NCBI GenBank assembly: GCA_044426085.1
Contig: JAWXUU010000001.1
Span: 124,001 to 188,000 of the forward strand
DNA length: 64,000 nt
Source of the DNA: JAWXUU01 sp044426085
GTDB taxonomy: Bacteria > Bacillota > Clostridia > Christensenellales > CAMQZB01
Direction of reading: 5' to 3'
Every line of letters starts with the position of its first letter. Position 1 is the first letter of the stretch. The position numbers were made by a program, and so were the translations under genes. Positions 1 to 8,823 of this stretch are shown in pieces. Under the pieces are notes generated by a model that saw only the letters and a list, made by a program, of their open reading frames with translations, did no database searches and was not told where the DNA came from.

Positions 1-318
1 CTTGGTTGCATCGCACTTGGATATCCACCAAATATTTTTATACTTCTTGGCAGTGCCTTTTGGGGATTCTTTGTTGGCGGGGCTTACAGATACTTGAAAG
101 TTCCAAGAATTTTTCAAATCTGCATCGGCGGTGTTGTGGCATACATCGTTTGCAGTCTGTTTTTGAACACTTACGGACTTTACACCTACACAAGCGGTGG
201 CGACACTTTTCTAGCTTACATGATAGCAAGAATTCCAGTTCAGTTCACAAACTTCACATGCAACCTTCTTTTCACAATCTTCTTCGTAGACCTTCTTGAA
301 AGAAGAGGGATTGTTTGA
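1..318 (+). CDS. ECF transporter S component, folate (FolT)-like, 5' end missing
   Basis: The open frame enters from the left edge and ends with a stop at 318, leaving 105 residues of the C-terminal part. It is very hydrophobic, with about four membrane spans. A segment LNTYGLYTYTSGG followed by an RIPVQ motif before the last helix resembles the folate-specific S components of energy-coupling factor importers, which bind vitamin in the membrane and work with a shared EcfT/EcfA module. This is family-level resemblance judged by eye, so the substrate is uncertain. It is the only plus-strand gene and converges on the purine operon, which uses formyl-folate. The codon at 94 that could be read as TTG start is internal. 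Confidence 0.5.
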   Translation, partial: LGCIALGYPPNIFILLGSAFWGFFVGGAYRYLKVPRIFQICIGGVVAYIVCSLFLNTYGLYTYTSGGDTFLAYMIARIPVQFTNFTCNLLFTIFFVDLLERRGIV

Positions 319-360
319 GGGTAGTTTTGTTTTTGGATACAAATTTCTGCATCACTTAAA

Positions 361-550
361 ATAATTAAAAATTAAAAATTAAAAATTAAAAATTGTGGTA
401 AAGCACTCGCGGTGCTCGTGCAATCTATATTTGAAATGACAATAGGAGCGTTACTTATTAAAATAGTAACGCTCCTATAATATTATCTAATAATTGAATG
501 CACAGGGAGCTTTGCTCCCGTGCTTACCACAATTTTTAATTTTTAATTAT
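361..550. repeat. palindromic intergenic element with 7-bp tandem ends
   Basis: The ends are tandem copies of the heptamer ATTAAAA (from about 363) and its complement (to about 548). They continue into an inverted pair: AATTGTGGTAA followed by GCAC at 391-406, and GTGC-TTACCACAATT at 520-535. Inside are three further hairpins: a small one at 403-415, a GGAGCGTTACT/AGTAACGCTCC pair at 445-475, and GCAC-GGGAGC/GCTCCC-GTGC at 500-523. It lies between the converging folT-like gene and purD, whose last codons it touches, so its hairpins may also serve as a terminator. A related element is at 18954-19130. Confidence 0.7.
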
Positions 551-1809
551 AAATTTTCATTCTGAAAATTTATCACTTGCCATGCTATATCTTTTCTACA
601 GAAGAGGTTTTCGCATTGGATTTTTGCGATTTCTTTGTAGCAGTTTTGTTGGGCTTCTTTGAATGTTTTGCCTTTTGCAACGGCGAAGAGGACTCTTCCT
701 CCGTTTGTTTTCAAAACGCCGTCTTCAAGTTTTGTGCCCATGTGATAAACTGGGATTTCTACGTTTTCTAAGCCTGAAATTTCAAAGCCTTTTTCATAGT
801 TTCTTGGATAATTTTTTGAAGCTAGAACAACGCCTACGGTAACTTCTTCGTAGAATTCAAGTTCACTTTTTTTGCCTTCAAGAAGGTTTTCCAAAACTTC
901 AACAAGGTCTGATTTCATTCTTGGAAGAACAACTTCTGTTTCTGGGTCGCCAAATCTTGCGTTGAATTCGATAACTTTGATACCTTTTGGTGTTTTCATA
1001 AGTCCGCCATAAAGCACGCCTTTGAAAGGAGCACCTTCCGCTTTCAACGCTTGCACAGTTTTCACCATGATTTCAGAGAAAGTGTAGTCTACATCTTCTT
1101 TTGTGATGAATGGCACACCAGAATATGCGCCCATACCGCCTGTGTTTTCACCTTTGTCGCCATCAAGTTCACGTTTGTGGTCTTGCGCGATATCAAGTGG
1201 AAGAACGATTTCGTCGTTCACAAGGCACATGAAAGAAAATTCAGGCCCGATAAGGCATTCTTCACAGACAACTTTGCCCGCACCAAACACTCTATCTTTA
1301 AGCATTTTTACAGCAGATTCACGCGCGAGCTCGATCGTGTCGCAAACAACAACACCCTTGCCATATGCAAGACCGTCGAATTTCAAAACGATTGGAACAC
1401 CCACTTTTTCGATGTATTGTGCGAGTGGTTCGTAATCTTCGAAAACAGCATATTCAGCTGTTGGGATATCATATTTCGCCATTAAATCTTTAGCAAATTC
1501 CTTTGACCATTCGATTTTGGCAGCATTTTTTCTTGGTCCGAACACCGCAAGGTTGTGCGATTCGAACAAATCAACAATACCCATTGAAAGTGGGATTTCC
1601 GGCCCAACAACTGTCATGTCGATTTTTTCATCAAGTGCAAACTGCAAGAGTTTTTCAATTTCGCTGTCGCCGATAGGCACAAGCGTTGCAATATTTGCCA
1701 TGCCGGCATTGCCAGGTGCACAGTATATTTGCGGATTTTTTGGTGAGTTTTTAAGCTTTTCACATATTGCGTGGCATCTTCCGCCACCACCGATAACAAG
1801 TATTTTCAT
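547..1809 (-). CDS. purD: Phosphoribosylamine--glycine ligase (GAR synthetase)
   Basis: PurD joins glycine to 5-phosphoribosylamine with ATP, the second step of purine synthesis. The 420-residue length is normal for the family. The N-terminus has the nucleotide-fold start KILVIGGGGR, and the centre is an ATP-grasp domain with the segment GGMGAYSGVP and the metal-binding FNARFGDPE typical of PurD. It is the last gene of the operon. Its ATG overlaps the purH stop by one base (TAATG), so translation is probably coupled. The stop lies next to the palindromic element at 361-550, and no classical U-tract terminator is visible. Confidence 0.95.
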   Translation of the reverse strand: MKILVIGGGGRCHAICEKLKNSPKNPQIYCAPGNAGMANIATLVPIGDSEIEKLLQFALDEKIDMTVVGPEIPLSMGIVDLFESHNLAVFGPRKNAAKIEWSKEFAKDLMAKYDIPTAEYAVFEDYEPLAQYIEKVGVPIVLKFDGLAYGKGVVVCDTIELARESAVKMLKDRVFGAGKVVCEECLIGPEFSFMCLVNDEIVLPLDIAQDHKRELDGDKGENTGGMGAYSGVPFITKEDVDYTFSEIMVKTVQALKAEGAPFKGVLYGGLMKTPKGIKVIEFNARFGDPETEVVLPRMKSDLVEVLENLLEGKKSELEFYEEVTVGVVLASKNYPRNYEKGFEISGLENVEIPVYHMGTKLEDGVLKTNGGRVLFAVAKGKTFKEAQQNCYKEIAKIQCENLFCRKDIAWQVINFQNENL

Positions 1810-3341
1810 TAGTGTTTAAAGTGTCTGATACCAGTGAACATCATTGGGATTTCGTATTCATCCGCTTTTGCGATTGAATCATTATCTCTGATTGAGCCAC
1901 CAGGCTGCACTATGCCCTCCACATTATATTTTTTAGCCATTTCCACACAGTCATCAAACGGGAAGAACGCATCGGAAGCGAGAATCAAGCCTTCTGTTTC
2001 TCCCTTTGCTTTTGCAGATTCAAGCGCAATTTCGCAAGAGCCTACTCTGTTCATTTGACCTGCGCCAACACCTAGAGTTTGTCCGTTTTTCACAACGACA
2101 ATCGCGTTTGATTTCACATGTTTGCAAACTTTCATGCCGAACACAAAATCAGCAATCTGAGCATCGGTTGGTGCTGTTTTTGTTACAACTTTCCAATCCG
2201 CTGGGTTTTCCACAGCGCTGTCCACTTCTTGGATAAGAACACCGCCATTAACTGAAACAAATTGGTCTTTAGCTTGATTTTTTTCAAGCGAGATTTCCAT
2301 AAGACGAATGTTTTTCTTTTTTGTCAAAATCGCAAGTGCAGATTCTGAAAAGCTTGGTGCCATGATGATTTCAAGGAATACTTTTGAAAGTCCCAAAGCG
2401 ATTTCTTCAGAAACTTCGCCGTTGAAAGCAACGATACCGCCAAAGATTGAAACTGTGTCAGCTTCGTATGCTTTTTTCCATGCGATTTCCAAAGTTTCGC
2501 CAACACCAACACCACAAGGGTTCATATGTTTTACTGCAACACAACAAGGCTCGTCGAATTCTTTCAAGATATTAAGCGTTGCATTGCCGTCTTGAATGTT
2601 GTTATATGAAAGTTCTTTGCCGTGAAGTTTTTTGCCATATACAAGTGAATATCCACATTCTGCTGTTTTATAAAGAGTTGAAGTTTGGTGTGGGTTTTCG
2701 CCGTATCGCAAATCGTAATCTTTTTCAAATGCCATTGTCACGCTTTCTGGCGCTGTTTCGCCACAAGCTTTTGTGAGATAAGTTGAAATCATAGCGTCGT
2801 AGCTTGCTGTGTGACGGAAAACTTTTGCTGAAAGCGCGAATCTTGTTTCTGCAAGAGTGTCGCCGTTTTCTTTGATTTCCGCGATGATTTTTGCATAGTC
2901 TTGTGCGTCGCAAACAACTGTTACTGATTCAAAGTTTTTGGCAGCTGATCTGAGCATAGATGGACCGCCGATATCGATATTTTCAATTGCGTCTTGGAGT
3001 TTCACATTTGGGTTTGCAATAGTTTGTTTGAATGGGTATAGATTCACGCAAACAAGGTCAATAAGTTCGATGTTGTTATCTGCAAGTGCTTGCATGTGAT
3101 CTTTATCACATCTTCTTGCAAGAAGACCGCCGTGCACGTTTGGATGAAGAGTTTTCACCCTTCCGTCGCAAATTTCAGGAAAGCCAGTCACATCAGAGAT
3201 TGAAATGCAAGGTACGCCTGCATTTTCTAGTGATGCTTTTGTGCCACCTGTTGAGATGATTTCATAGCCAAGTGAAACAAGGTCGCTACAAAATTCAATT
3301 ACGCCAGTTTTGTCGCTTACGCTTACTAGTGCTCTTTTCAT
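1809..3341 (-). CDS. purH: Bifunctional AICAR transformylase/IMP cyclohydrolase
   Basis: PurH carries out the last two steps to IMP: formylation of AICAR with 10-formyl-THF, then ring closure. The protein is 510 residues, the standard length. The N-terminal cyclohydrolase domain begins ALVSVSDKTG and has GRVKTLHPNVHGGLL around residues 60-74. The transformylase domain has the catalytic Lys-His pair at residues 271-272 in the context VKHMNPCGVG. The start overlaps the purN stop by four bases (ATGA). ZMP (AICAR) is its substrate and relates directly to the ligand of the riboswitch heading this operon. Confidence 0.96.
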   Translation of the reverse strand: MKRALVSVSDKTGVIEFCSDLVSLGYEIISTGGTKASLENAGVPCISISDVTGFPEICDGRVKTLHPNVHGGLLARRCDKDHMQALADNNIELIDLVCVNLYPFKQTIANPNVKLQDAIENIDIGGPSMLRSAAKNFESVTVVCDAQDYAKIIAEIKENGDTLAETRFALSAKVFRHTASYDAMISTYLTKACGETAPESVTMAFEKDYDLRYGENPHQTSTLYKTAECGYSLVYGKKLHGKELSYNNIQDGNATLNILKEFDEPCCVAVKHMNPCGVGVGETLEIAWKKAYEADTVSIFGGIVAFNGEVSEEIALGLSKVFLEIIMAPSFSESALAILTKKKNIRLMEISLEKNQAKDQFVSVNGGVLIQEVDSAVENPADWKVVTKTAPTDAQIADFVFGMKVCKHVKSNAIVVVKNGQTLGVGAGQMNRVGSCEIALESAKAKGETEGLILASDAFFPFDDCVEMAKKYNVEGIVQPGGSIRDNDSIAKADEYEIPMMFTGIRHFKH

Positions 3342-3910
3342 ATTTTTTCCTCCAAGAGATTTTTTAGTGTTTGTGGGTATAGTTTATGTTCGATTTTATG
3401 GATTCTTTCTTCAACTTCTTCCACTCTTTCACCTTCTGTGTGTGGGAATGATTGTTGCGAAATTATCTTTCCGCCGTCAAGTTCGCTTGAAACATAGTGA
3501 ATTGAAACGCCGAAGACTTTCACGCCGTAGTTATACGCATCTGCAATGCCGTGCGCACCCTTGAATGATGGAAGCAAGCTTGGGTGGATGTTGATGATTT
3601 TGTTTTCATATGCCAAAAGCAAAGTTTCTGAAACGATTTTCATATATCCCGCAAGTGCTATCATGTCGATTTGCTCTTCATTGCAAATTTCAACGATTTT
3701 TTCTTCGAATTTTTGCTTGTTTTCAAATTCTTTTAGTTCAAAAGCGTACGTTTTTATTCCAAACTTTTTTGCCCTTTCAAGTGCGTAGGCATTTTTCTTA
3801 TCGCAAAACAGAAATTTCAAGTTGACTTTTAATTCGCCACTTGCAACCGCGCCTGCAATAGCTTCAAAATTGCTTCCGCTTCCAGAGGCAAACACTGCTA
3901 GGTTTTTCAT
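3338..3910 (-). CDS. purN: Phosphoribosylglycinamide formyltransferase
   Basis: PurN transfers the formyl group of 10-formyl-THF to GAR, the third purine step. It has 190 residues, usual for the family. FASGSGSNFEAI at the N-terminus binds the phosphate of GAR. The catalytic triad is visible as Asn107 and His109 in INIHPSLLPSFKG and Asp145 in SSELDGGKI. Start and stop overlap the neighbouring genes by four bases (ATGA), as in a tight operon. Confidence 0.96.
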   Translation of the reverse strand: MKNLAVFASGSGSNFEAIAGAVASGELKVNLKFLFCDKKNAYALERAKKFGIKTYAFELKEFENKQKFEEKIVEICNEEQIDMIALAGYMKIVSETLLLAYENKIINIHPSLLPSFKGAHGIADAYNYGVKVFGVSIHYVSSELDGGKIISQQSFPHTEGERVEEVEERIHKIEHKLYPQTLKNLLEEKI

Positions 3911-4932
3911 TTGATCACCACGTTGCCACTGTTTGTAACCTTGCCGATAACAATTGCACTTTCGCCGTTTTCAGCAAGAACACCGATTGTTTTTGCAACG
4001 TCGCAATCTGCAACCGCAAGAACAATACCGCTACCCATGTTGAAAATATTGAACATTTCACGGTGGTCAACCCCGCCTTTTTCTTCCAAAAATTTGAAGA
4101 TTGGCAAGATTTCTAAGCTGGCATGGTCGATTTCGATTCCTTGACCTTCGCAAAGCATTCTTGGGATGTTTTCGTCGTATCCGCCACCTGTGATGTGTGA
4201 AAGTCCGTGAACGTCAACTTCTTTCAAAAGTGCAAGAACTGGTTTCACATAGATTTTTGTTGGCGTAAGCAACACTTCGCCAAGTGGCGCTTCTGAAAGT
4301 TCTGGATAAACTGTTTTGAAATCAAGCTTTGCATCGCTTACGATTTTTCTTACGAGAGAGAATCCGTTTGAATGCACACCGCTTGAAGCAATTGAAATAA
4401 GAGTGTCGCCGATTGCAACCCTGCCAGGGGCGATAAGTTTTGATTTTTCAACCGCACCGCAAGTGAAGCCTGCAATGTCGTATTCGCCGTCTTGATACAT
4501 GCCAGGCATTTCTGCTGTTTCACCGCCAACGAGCGCACAGCCCGCTTGAATGCAACCATCCGATACACCTTTAACGATTTGTTCGATTGTGGCTGGATCA
4601 TTTTTGCCAACCGCGATATAATCAAGGAAGAAAAGTGGCTCAGCACCTTGAGCAAGGACGTCGTTTACGCACATTGCAACGGCATCAATACCGATTGTGT
4701 CGTGCTTATCCATTTCAAATGCAAGTTTCAATTTTGTTCCCACGCCGTCTGTTCCTGAAACCAAAACTGGTTCTTTAAGACCAAGCGTTGAAAGGTCGAA
4801 CATACCGCCAAATCCGCCAATGCCACCCATAACACCAAGGCGATTTGTGTTTTTTACGTGTTTTTTGATTCTTGAAACAACTTCGTAGCCCGCTTCTAGG
4901 TTAACCCCTGCATCACTATATGATTTTGCCAT
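3907..4932 (-). CDS. purM: Phosphoribosylformylglycinamidine cyclo-ligase (AIR synthetase)
   Basis: PurM closes the imidazole ring, turning FGAM into AIR with ATP. The 341 residues are the expected length. The N-terminal SYSDAGVNLEAG, the VSGTDGVGTKLKLAF loop and the LVGGETAEMPGMY segment are characteristic of the PurM/PurL/SelD superfamily. A good AGGAGG-like site (CGGAGG) lies upstream of the ATG. The 189 bases between it and purL carry the tandem 54-bp repeat, making this the only loose junction in the lower part of the operon. Confidence 0.96.
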   Translation of the reverse strand: MAKSYSDAGVNLEAGYEVVSRIKKHVKNTNRLGVMGGIGGFGGMFDLSTLGLKEPVLVSGTDGVGTKLKLAFEMDKHDTIGIDAVAMCVNDVLAQGAEPLFFLDYIAVGKNDPATIEQIVKGVSDGCIQAGCALVGGETAEMPGMYQDGEYDIAGFTCGAVEKSKLIAPGRVAIGDTLISIASSGVHSNGFSLVRKIVSDAKLDFKTVYPELSEAPLGEVLLTPTKIYVKPVLALLKEVDVHGLSHITGGGYDENIPRMLCEGQGIEIDHASLEILPIFKFLEEKGGVDHREMFNIFNMGSGIVLAVADCDVAKTIGVLAENGESAIVIGKVTNSGNVVIK

Positions 4933-5012
4933 TTTTTATCCTCCGTGCCCAAAGTTTGGGCAATTTATTTTATGTTTGTGTTTTTGCTTTGTTTTGTTTT
5001 GATATTTTTTGT

Positions 5013-5165
5013 ATTATTTTGTGAAGTAAGCCACCGCATTTTTAAAAATATTTGTGTTACATCTTTATTATTTTGTGAAGTAAGCCACCGCGTTTTTAAA
5101 GATGTTTGTGTTACATCTTTATTATTTTGTAAAGTAAGCCACCGCATTTTTAAAGATGTTTTGGT
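5013..5165. repeat. 54-bp tandem repeat, about 2.8 copies, derived from the 3' end of purL
   Basis: Copies begin at about 5013, 5067 and 5121, each 54 bp apart. The third (5121 onward) contains the purL stop and last codons; the other two lie downstream of purL in the space before purM. The shared core GAAGTAAGCCACCGC recurs with only a few substitutions per copy. The unit is 18 codons long, but each copy keeps the TAA, so the extra copies are not translated as part of PurL. Local slipped-strand duplication is the simplest origin. Confidence 0.9.
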
Positions 5166-8100
5166 GTTTTTCGCCCGCGATATTTTTATAGATATTGTTT
5201 TCGTATCTTTCGCTGTGACCCATTTTGCCAAGAATCAAACCGTCAGCCGAAGTGATACCTTCGATTGCATAATTTGAGCCGTTTGGATTGAATGGAGCAA
5301 CCATTGTTGCTTTGCCATCAAGGTCGGCATATCTGAAGCAAACTTGACCGTTTGCGAAGAGTTCGTTTGCCATTTGCTCGCTTAGGCAGAATTTACCTTC
5401 GCCGTGTGAGAATGCAACTTCGTGAGTATCGCCCACATTCATATCAGTAAGCCATGGAGAGTTGTTTGCTGACACCACTGTTTTTGCGATAAGTGAGATG
5501 TGGCGGTTGATATCGTTTCTGAAAAGTGTTGGTGAGCTTTCTGAAAGCATACCAAACTTGCCATATGGCAACAATCCTGATTTCACAAGTGCTTGGAAGC
5601 CGTTGCAAATACCAAGAATCAAGCCTTTTCTTGCGATTAGTGCTGTTATTGCAGTTTGGATTTTTTCATTCAAAATCACGTTTGCAATAAATTTACCACT
5701 TCCGTCTGGTTCGTCGCCAGAAGAGAAGCCACCGCAGAAGGCAAGGATATCAGTGCCGTTTATATATTCTTCCATTTTGCTGATAGAATTTAGGATTTCT
5801 TCTTCGTTTAGGTTGCAGAATACAAATGTGCTGACATCTGCACCTTCTTTTTCGAAAGCACGTTTTGTGTCGTAGTCGCAGTTGCTTCCTGGGAAGATTG
5901 GAATGAACACTTTCACAACATCTTTTTTCGCATATGGATATTCGAAAGTTTTGTTTTGTGGTGTGTTTTCCAAAATTTCAGTTGTTTTTGCAGGTACGCA
6001 CGTTGGATAGATTTTTGCAAACCCATTAAAGTTCCAATCAATCAAAGTTTCAAGTTCAAAGCTTTCGCCGTTTACAGCAAGTGTTGTTGAATCGTTTGTT
6101 TCACCGATTTTTTCAAAGATTTCGCTTGCAAGTTCGCCTTTTGCTTCGATGATGAATGAACCGTATAGTTTTTTTGCAAGGATTGAATTATCCACAGTTA
6201 TGCTTGCGCCGATTTTGTTTCCGAATGTCATTTTGCTGACTGCTTCGATAACGCCACCAAAGCTGATTTCTCTTGCGGCAAGCACATTTCCGTTTTGGAT
6301 TTCGCTTTCAACCGCCTTGAAAATTTCCATTGCTGAATCAGTGTTTACTGTGTAATCTGCATTTTCTTCAAGTTTTGCGATATAAAGGTTTGAACCTGAT
6401 TTTTTGAATTCTGGGCTAACGACGATATTTGCATCAGTCACGCTTTGAGTGAAAGAAATAAGCGTTGGTGGAACTGTGATATCTTTGAATGTTCCGCTCA
6501 TAGAATCCTTACCGCCAATCGCGGCAATTTTCAAGCCTTTTTGCATATACACACTTCCGAGAAGTGCTTCGAATGGTTTGCCCCATTTTTTATCATCTTT
6601 GCCAAGTCTTTCGAAATATTCTTGGAAAGAAAAGTGCATGTTTTCTGTTTTTCCGCCCACAGCCACTGCTTTTGCAACTGAATCAAGGATAGCATATTGT
6701 GCGCCAAGGAATGGAGAAATGCTAGAAACTTCAGGGTCGTAACCATAACTCATGACAGTTGCCATATCAGTGTAGCCTTTTTCAACTTGAACTTTTTGAA
6801 CTGACGCTGTTGTTTCTGTGAGTTGATATTTTCCACCAAACGGCATCAAAACTGTTGTGTTACCAATAGTTGCATCGAACATTTCTGAAAGACCTTTTTG
6901 TGTTTGCACATTTTTATCTTTCAAGATTTCTTCAACTGTAACTGCTGTTGCTTTTTCTTCCCTTATAAGTGGGTTTGAAATTTCACTGCCCACAACTGTT
7001 ACGTTTTGGATTTGTCTTGCACCGTTTGTGTTGATAAAGTCACGGCTTAAATCAACAACAGTTTTGCCACCGCAAGTCATGCGGAGTCTTCCAGAGTCGG
7101 TAACTGTTGCGACAACGTAGGCTTCAAGGTTTTCTTCCTTGCAATAGCCAAGGAATTCTTCAACGTCTTTTGGTTCTAGAACTACGCTCATTCTTTCTTG
7201 CGATTCTGAGATTGCAAGTTCTGTTGCGTTTAGTCCTGCGTATTTTGTCTTGACTGCGTCAAGGTTGATATCAAGTGAATCGGCAAGTTCGCCAATTGCA
7301 ACGGAAACACCGCCCGCACCAAAGTCGTTTGACTTTTTCACAAGGCGAGTAACTTCGCCACGGCGGAACAAGTGTTGAATTTTTCTTTCTTCAGGTGCGT
7401 TACCTTTTTGAACTTCTGAAGAGCATTTTTCAAGTGAAGTTTCGTTGTGTTCCTTTGAAGAGCCCGTTGCACCACCGATGCCGTCCCTTCCTGTTCTTCC
7501 GCCGAACATAACGATGATGTCGCCCGTGGCAACTGATTCACGGCGAACGTGAGAAACTGGAACTGCACCAAGGCAAGCGCCAACTTCCATTCTTTTTGCA
7601 ACGAAACCGTCGTGATAAACTTCTTTGACAAAAGTTGTTGCAAGACCGATTTGGTTGCCGTATGATGAATAACCTTCCGCGGCTTTTCTAGAAATTATAC
7701 GCTGTGGAAGTTTGTTTGCAATAGTTTTTGAAACGTCCGCCCAAATGTTGCCCGCACCCGTCACGCGCATTGCTTGATAAACATAGCTTCTGCCAGAAAG
7801 TGGGTCGCGGATTGCACCACCAATACAAGTTGATGCGCCACCAAACGGTTCGATTTCTGTTGGGTGGTTGTGCGTTTCGTTTTTGAACATGATAAGATAT
7901 GGAACAGCCACGCCGTCGATTTCGATATCGCAAACAACACTGCAAGCGTTGTTTTCTTCTGAAACTTCCATGTCTTTCAAGTCACCTGTATGTTTGAGAA
8001 ATCTTGGCATCACAGTTGCGATATCCATAAGCGTGATGACTTTTTCTTCTCTGCCAAGCTCTTTTTTCATTTCTAGGTAGCTATTCCACGCTGATTTGAT

Positions 8101-8823
8101 ACTTTCAGCCACAACTGAATCTTCAATCACAACGCTGTCTAGCTTTGTTTCGAATGTTGTGTGACGGCAGTGGTCAGACCAATATGTGTCTAGCATTCTT
8201 ATTTCTGTTTCTGATGGGTCACGGTTTTCGCTTGCGAAATAGTCGCGCACCATTTTTAAATCTTCATCAGCCATTGCAAGACCCATTTTGATTCTCATTT
8301 CAGAAATTTCGCCGTCTGTGATGTTTGCAAAGCCGTGGAAAACTGGAACTTCTTCAATATCCACGTCTTGATTATCTTGCAAAATTGCAAGGTCTTTTTC
8401 CCTTGATTCGATTTTGTTGATAAAGTAGCTTTTGATTTGTTCAAGTTCTTCGTTTGAAACACCTTCAAAAATCAAAATCTTGCCACTTCTTACTTTCACA
8501 TCTTCTGATGCGTCGATAAGTTTGATACATTCCGCAGCACTCGCACCGCGGGCGTCGAATTGACCTGGAAGGAATTCAACCGCGAAATAAGTTTTGCCTT
8601 CAAGTGCGATTTCTTCTGAAACCACATCTGTAACCACTTCGGAAAATACGTTCGCTTTTGCCTTTTCAAGCAAGCTTTCAGAAATTCCAAAAACGTCATA
8701 TGAAACGACAAGTTGAAGTGCTGTGATGTTTAGTCCTAAGTTTTGGTTGAAATCTTTTTGTAGCATTTCTGCTTCTACTGTGTAGCCTTGTTTTTTAGTT
8801 GCGTAAACTCTGTAATTATTCAT
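5122..8823 (-). CDS. purL: Phosphoribosylformylglycinamidine synthase, single-chain
   Basis: This enzyme converts FGAR to FGAM using glutamine and ATP. At 1233 residues it is the long form that joins a PurS-like N-terminal region, the two PurM-like synthetase halves (for example GYSSYGNQIGLATT and GGRTGRDGIGGATGSS) and a C-terminal glutaminase equivalent to PurQ. The glutaminase triad is visible as Cys1073 in GICNGFQAL plus His1203 and Glu1205 in MGHSERYE. No separate purS or purQ is present, which agrees with the fusion. The start overlaps the purK stop by four bases. The last codons are part of the 54-bp tandem repeat. Confidence 0.96.
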   Translation of the reverse strand: MNNYRVYATKKQGYTVEAEMLQKDFNQNLGLNITALQLVVSYDVFGISESLLEKAKANVFSEVVTDVVSEEIALEGKTYFAVEFLPGQFDARGASAAECIKLIDASEDVKVRSGKILIFEGVSNEELEQIKSYFINKIESREKDLAILQDNQDVDIEEVPVFHGFANITDGEISEMRIKMGLAMADEDLKMVRDYFASENRDPSETEIRMLDTYWSDHCRHTTFETKLDSVVIEDSVVAESIKSAWNSYLEMKKELGREEKVITLMDIATVMPRFLKHTGDLKDMEVSEENNACSVVCDIEIDGVAVPYLIMFKNETHNHPTEIEPFGGASTCIGGAIRDPLSGRSYVYQAMRVTGAGNIWADVSKTIANKLPQRIISRKAAEGYSSYGNQIGLATTFVKEVYHDGFVAKRMEVGACLGAVPVSHVRRESVATGDIIVMFGGRTGRDGIGGATGSSKEHNETSLEKCSSEVQKGNAPEERKIQHLFRRGEVTRLVKKSNDFGAGGVSVAIGELADSLDINLDAVKTKYAGLNATELAISESQERMSVVLEPKDVEEFLGYCKEENLEAYVVATVTDSGRLRMTCGGKTVVDLSRDFINTNGARQIQNVTVVGSEISNPLIREEKATAVTVEEILKDKNVQTQKGLSEMFDATIGNTTVLMPFGGKYQLTETTASVQKVQVEKGYTDMATVMSYGYDPEVSSISPFLGAQYAILDSVAKAVAVGGKTENMHFSFQEYFERLGKDDKKWGKPFEALLGSVYMQKGLKIAAIGGKDSMSGTFKDITVPPTLISFTQSVTDANIVVSPEFKKSGSNLYIAKLEENADYTVNTDSAMEIFKAVESEIQNGNVLAAREISFGGVIEAVSKMTFGNKIGASITVDNSILAKKLYGSFIIEAKGELASEIFEKIGETNDSTTLAVNGESFELETLIDWNFNGFAKIYPTCVPAKTTEILENTPQNKTFEYPYAKKDVVKVFIPIFPGSNCDYDTKRAFEKEGADVSTFVFCNLNEEEILNSISKMEEYINGTDILAFCGGFSSGDEPDGSGKFIANVILNEKIQTAITALIARKGLILGICNGFQALVKSGLLPYGKFGMLSESSPTLFRNDINRHISLIAKTVVSANNSPWLTDMNVGDTHEVAFSHGEGKFCLSEQMANELFANGQVCFRYADLDGKATMVAPFNPNGSNYAIEGITSADGLILGKMGHSERYENNIYKNIAGEKHQNIFKNAVAYFTK

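Noticed and set aside
361..550. Possible CRISPR array because of repeated ATTAAAA units
   Set aside because: The unit is 7 bp without spacers, and no cas genes are present.
1051..1485. 144-codon plus-strand frame inside purD
   Set aside because: One of many long antisense frames caused by codon bias; no start signals, opposite to a clear gene.
4965..5231. Minus-strand frame with repeated RWLTSQNN peptide
   Set aside because: It is the 54-bp repeat read in the wrong frame and overlaps purL; the repetition comes from DNA duplication, not a repeat protein.
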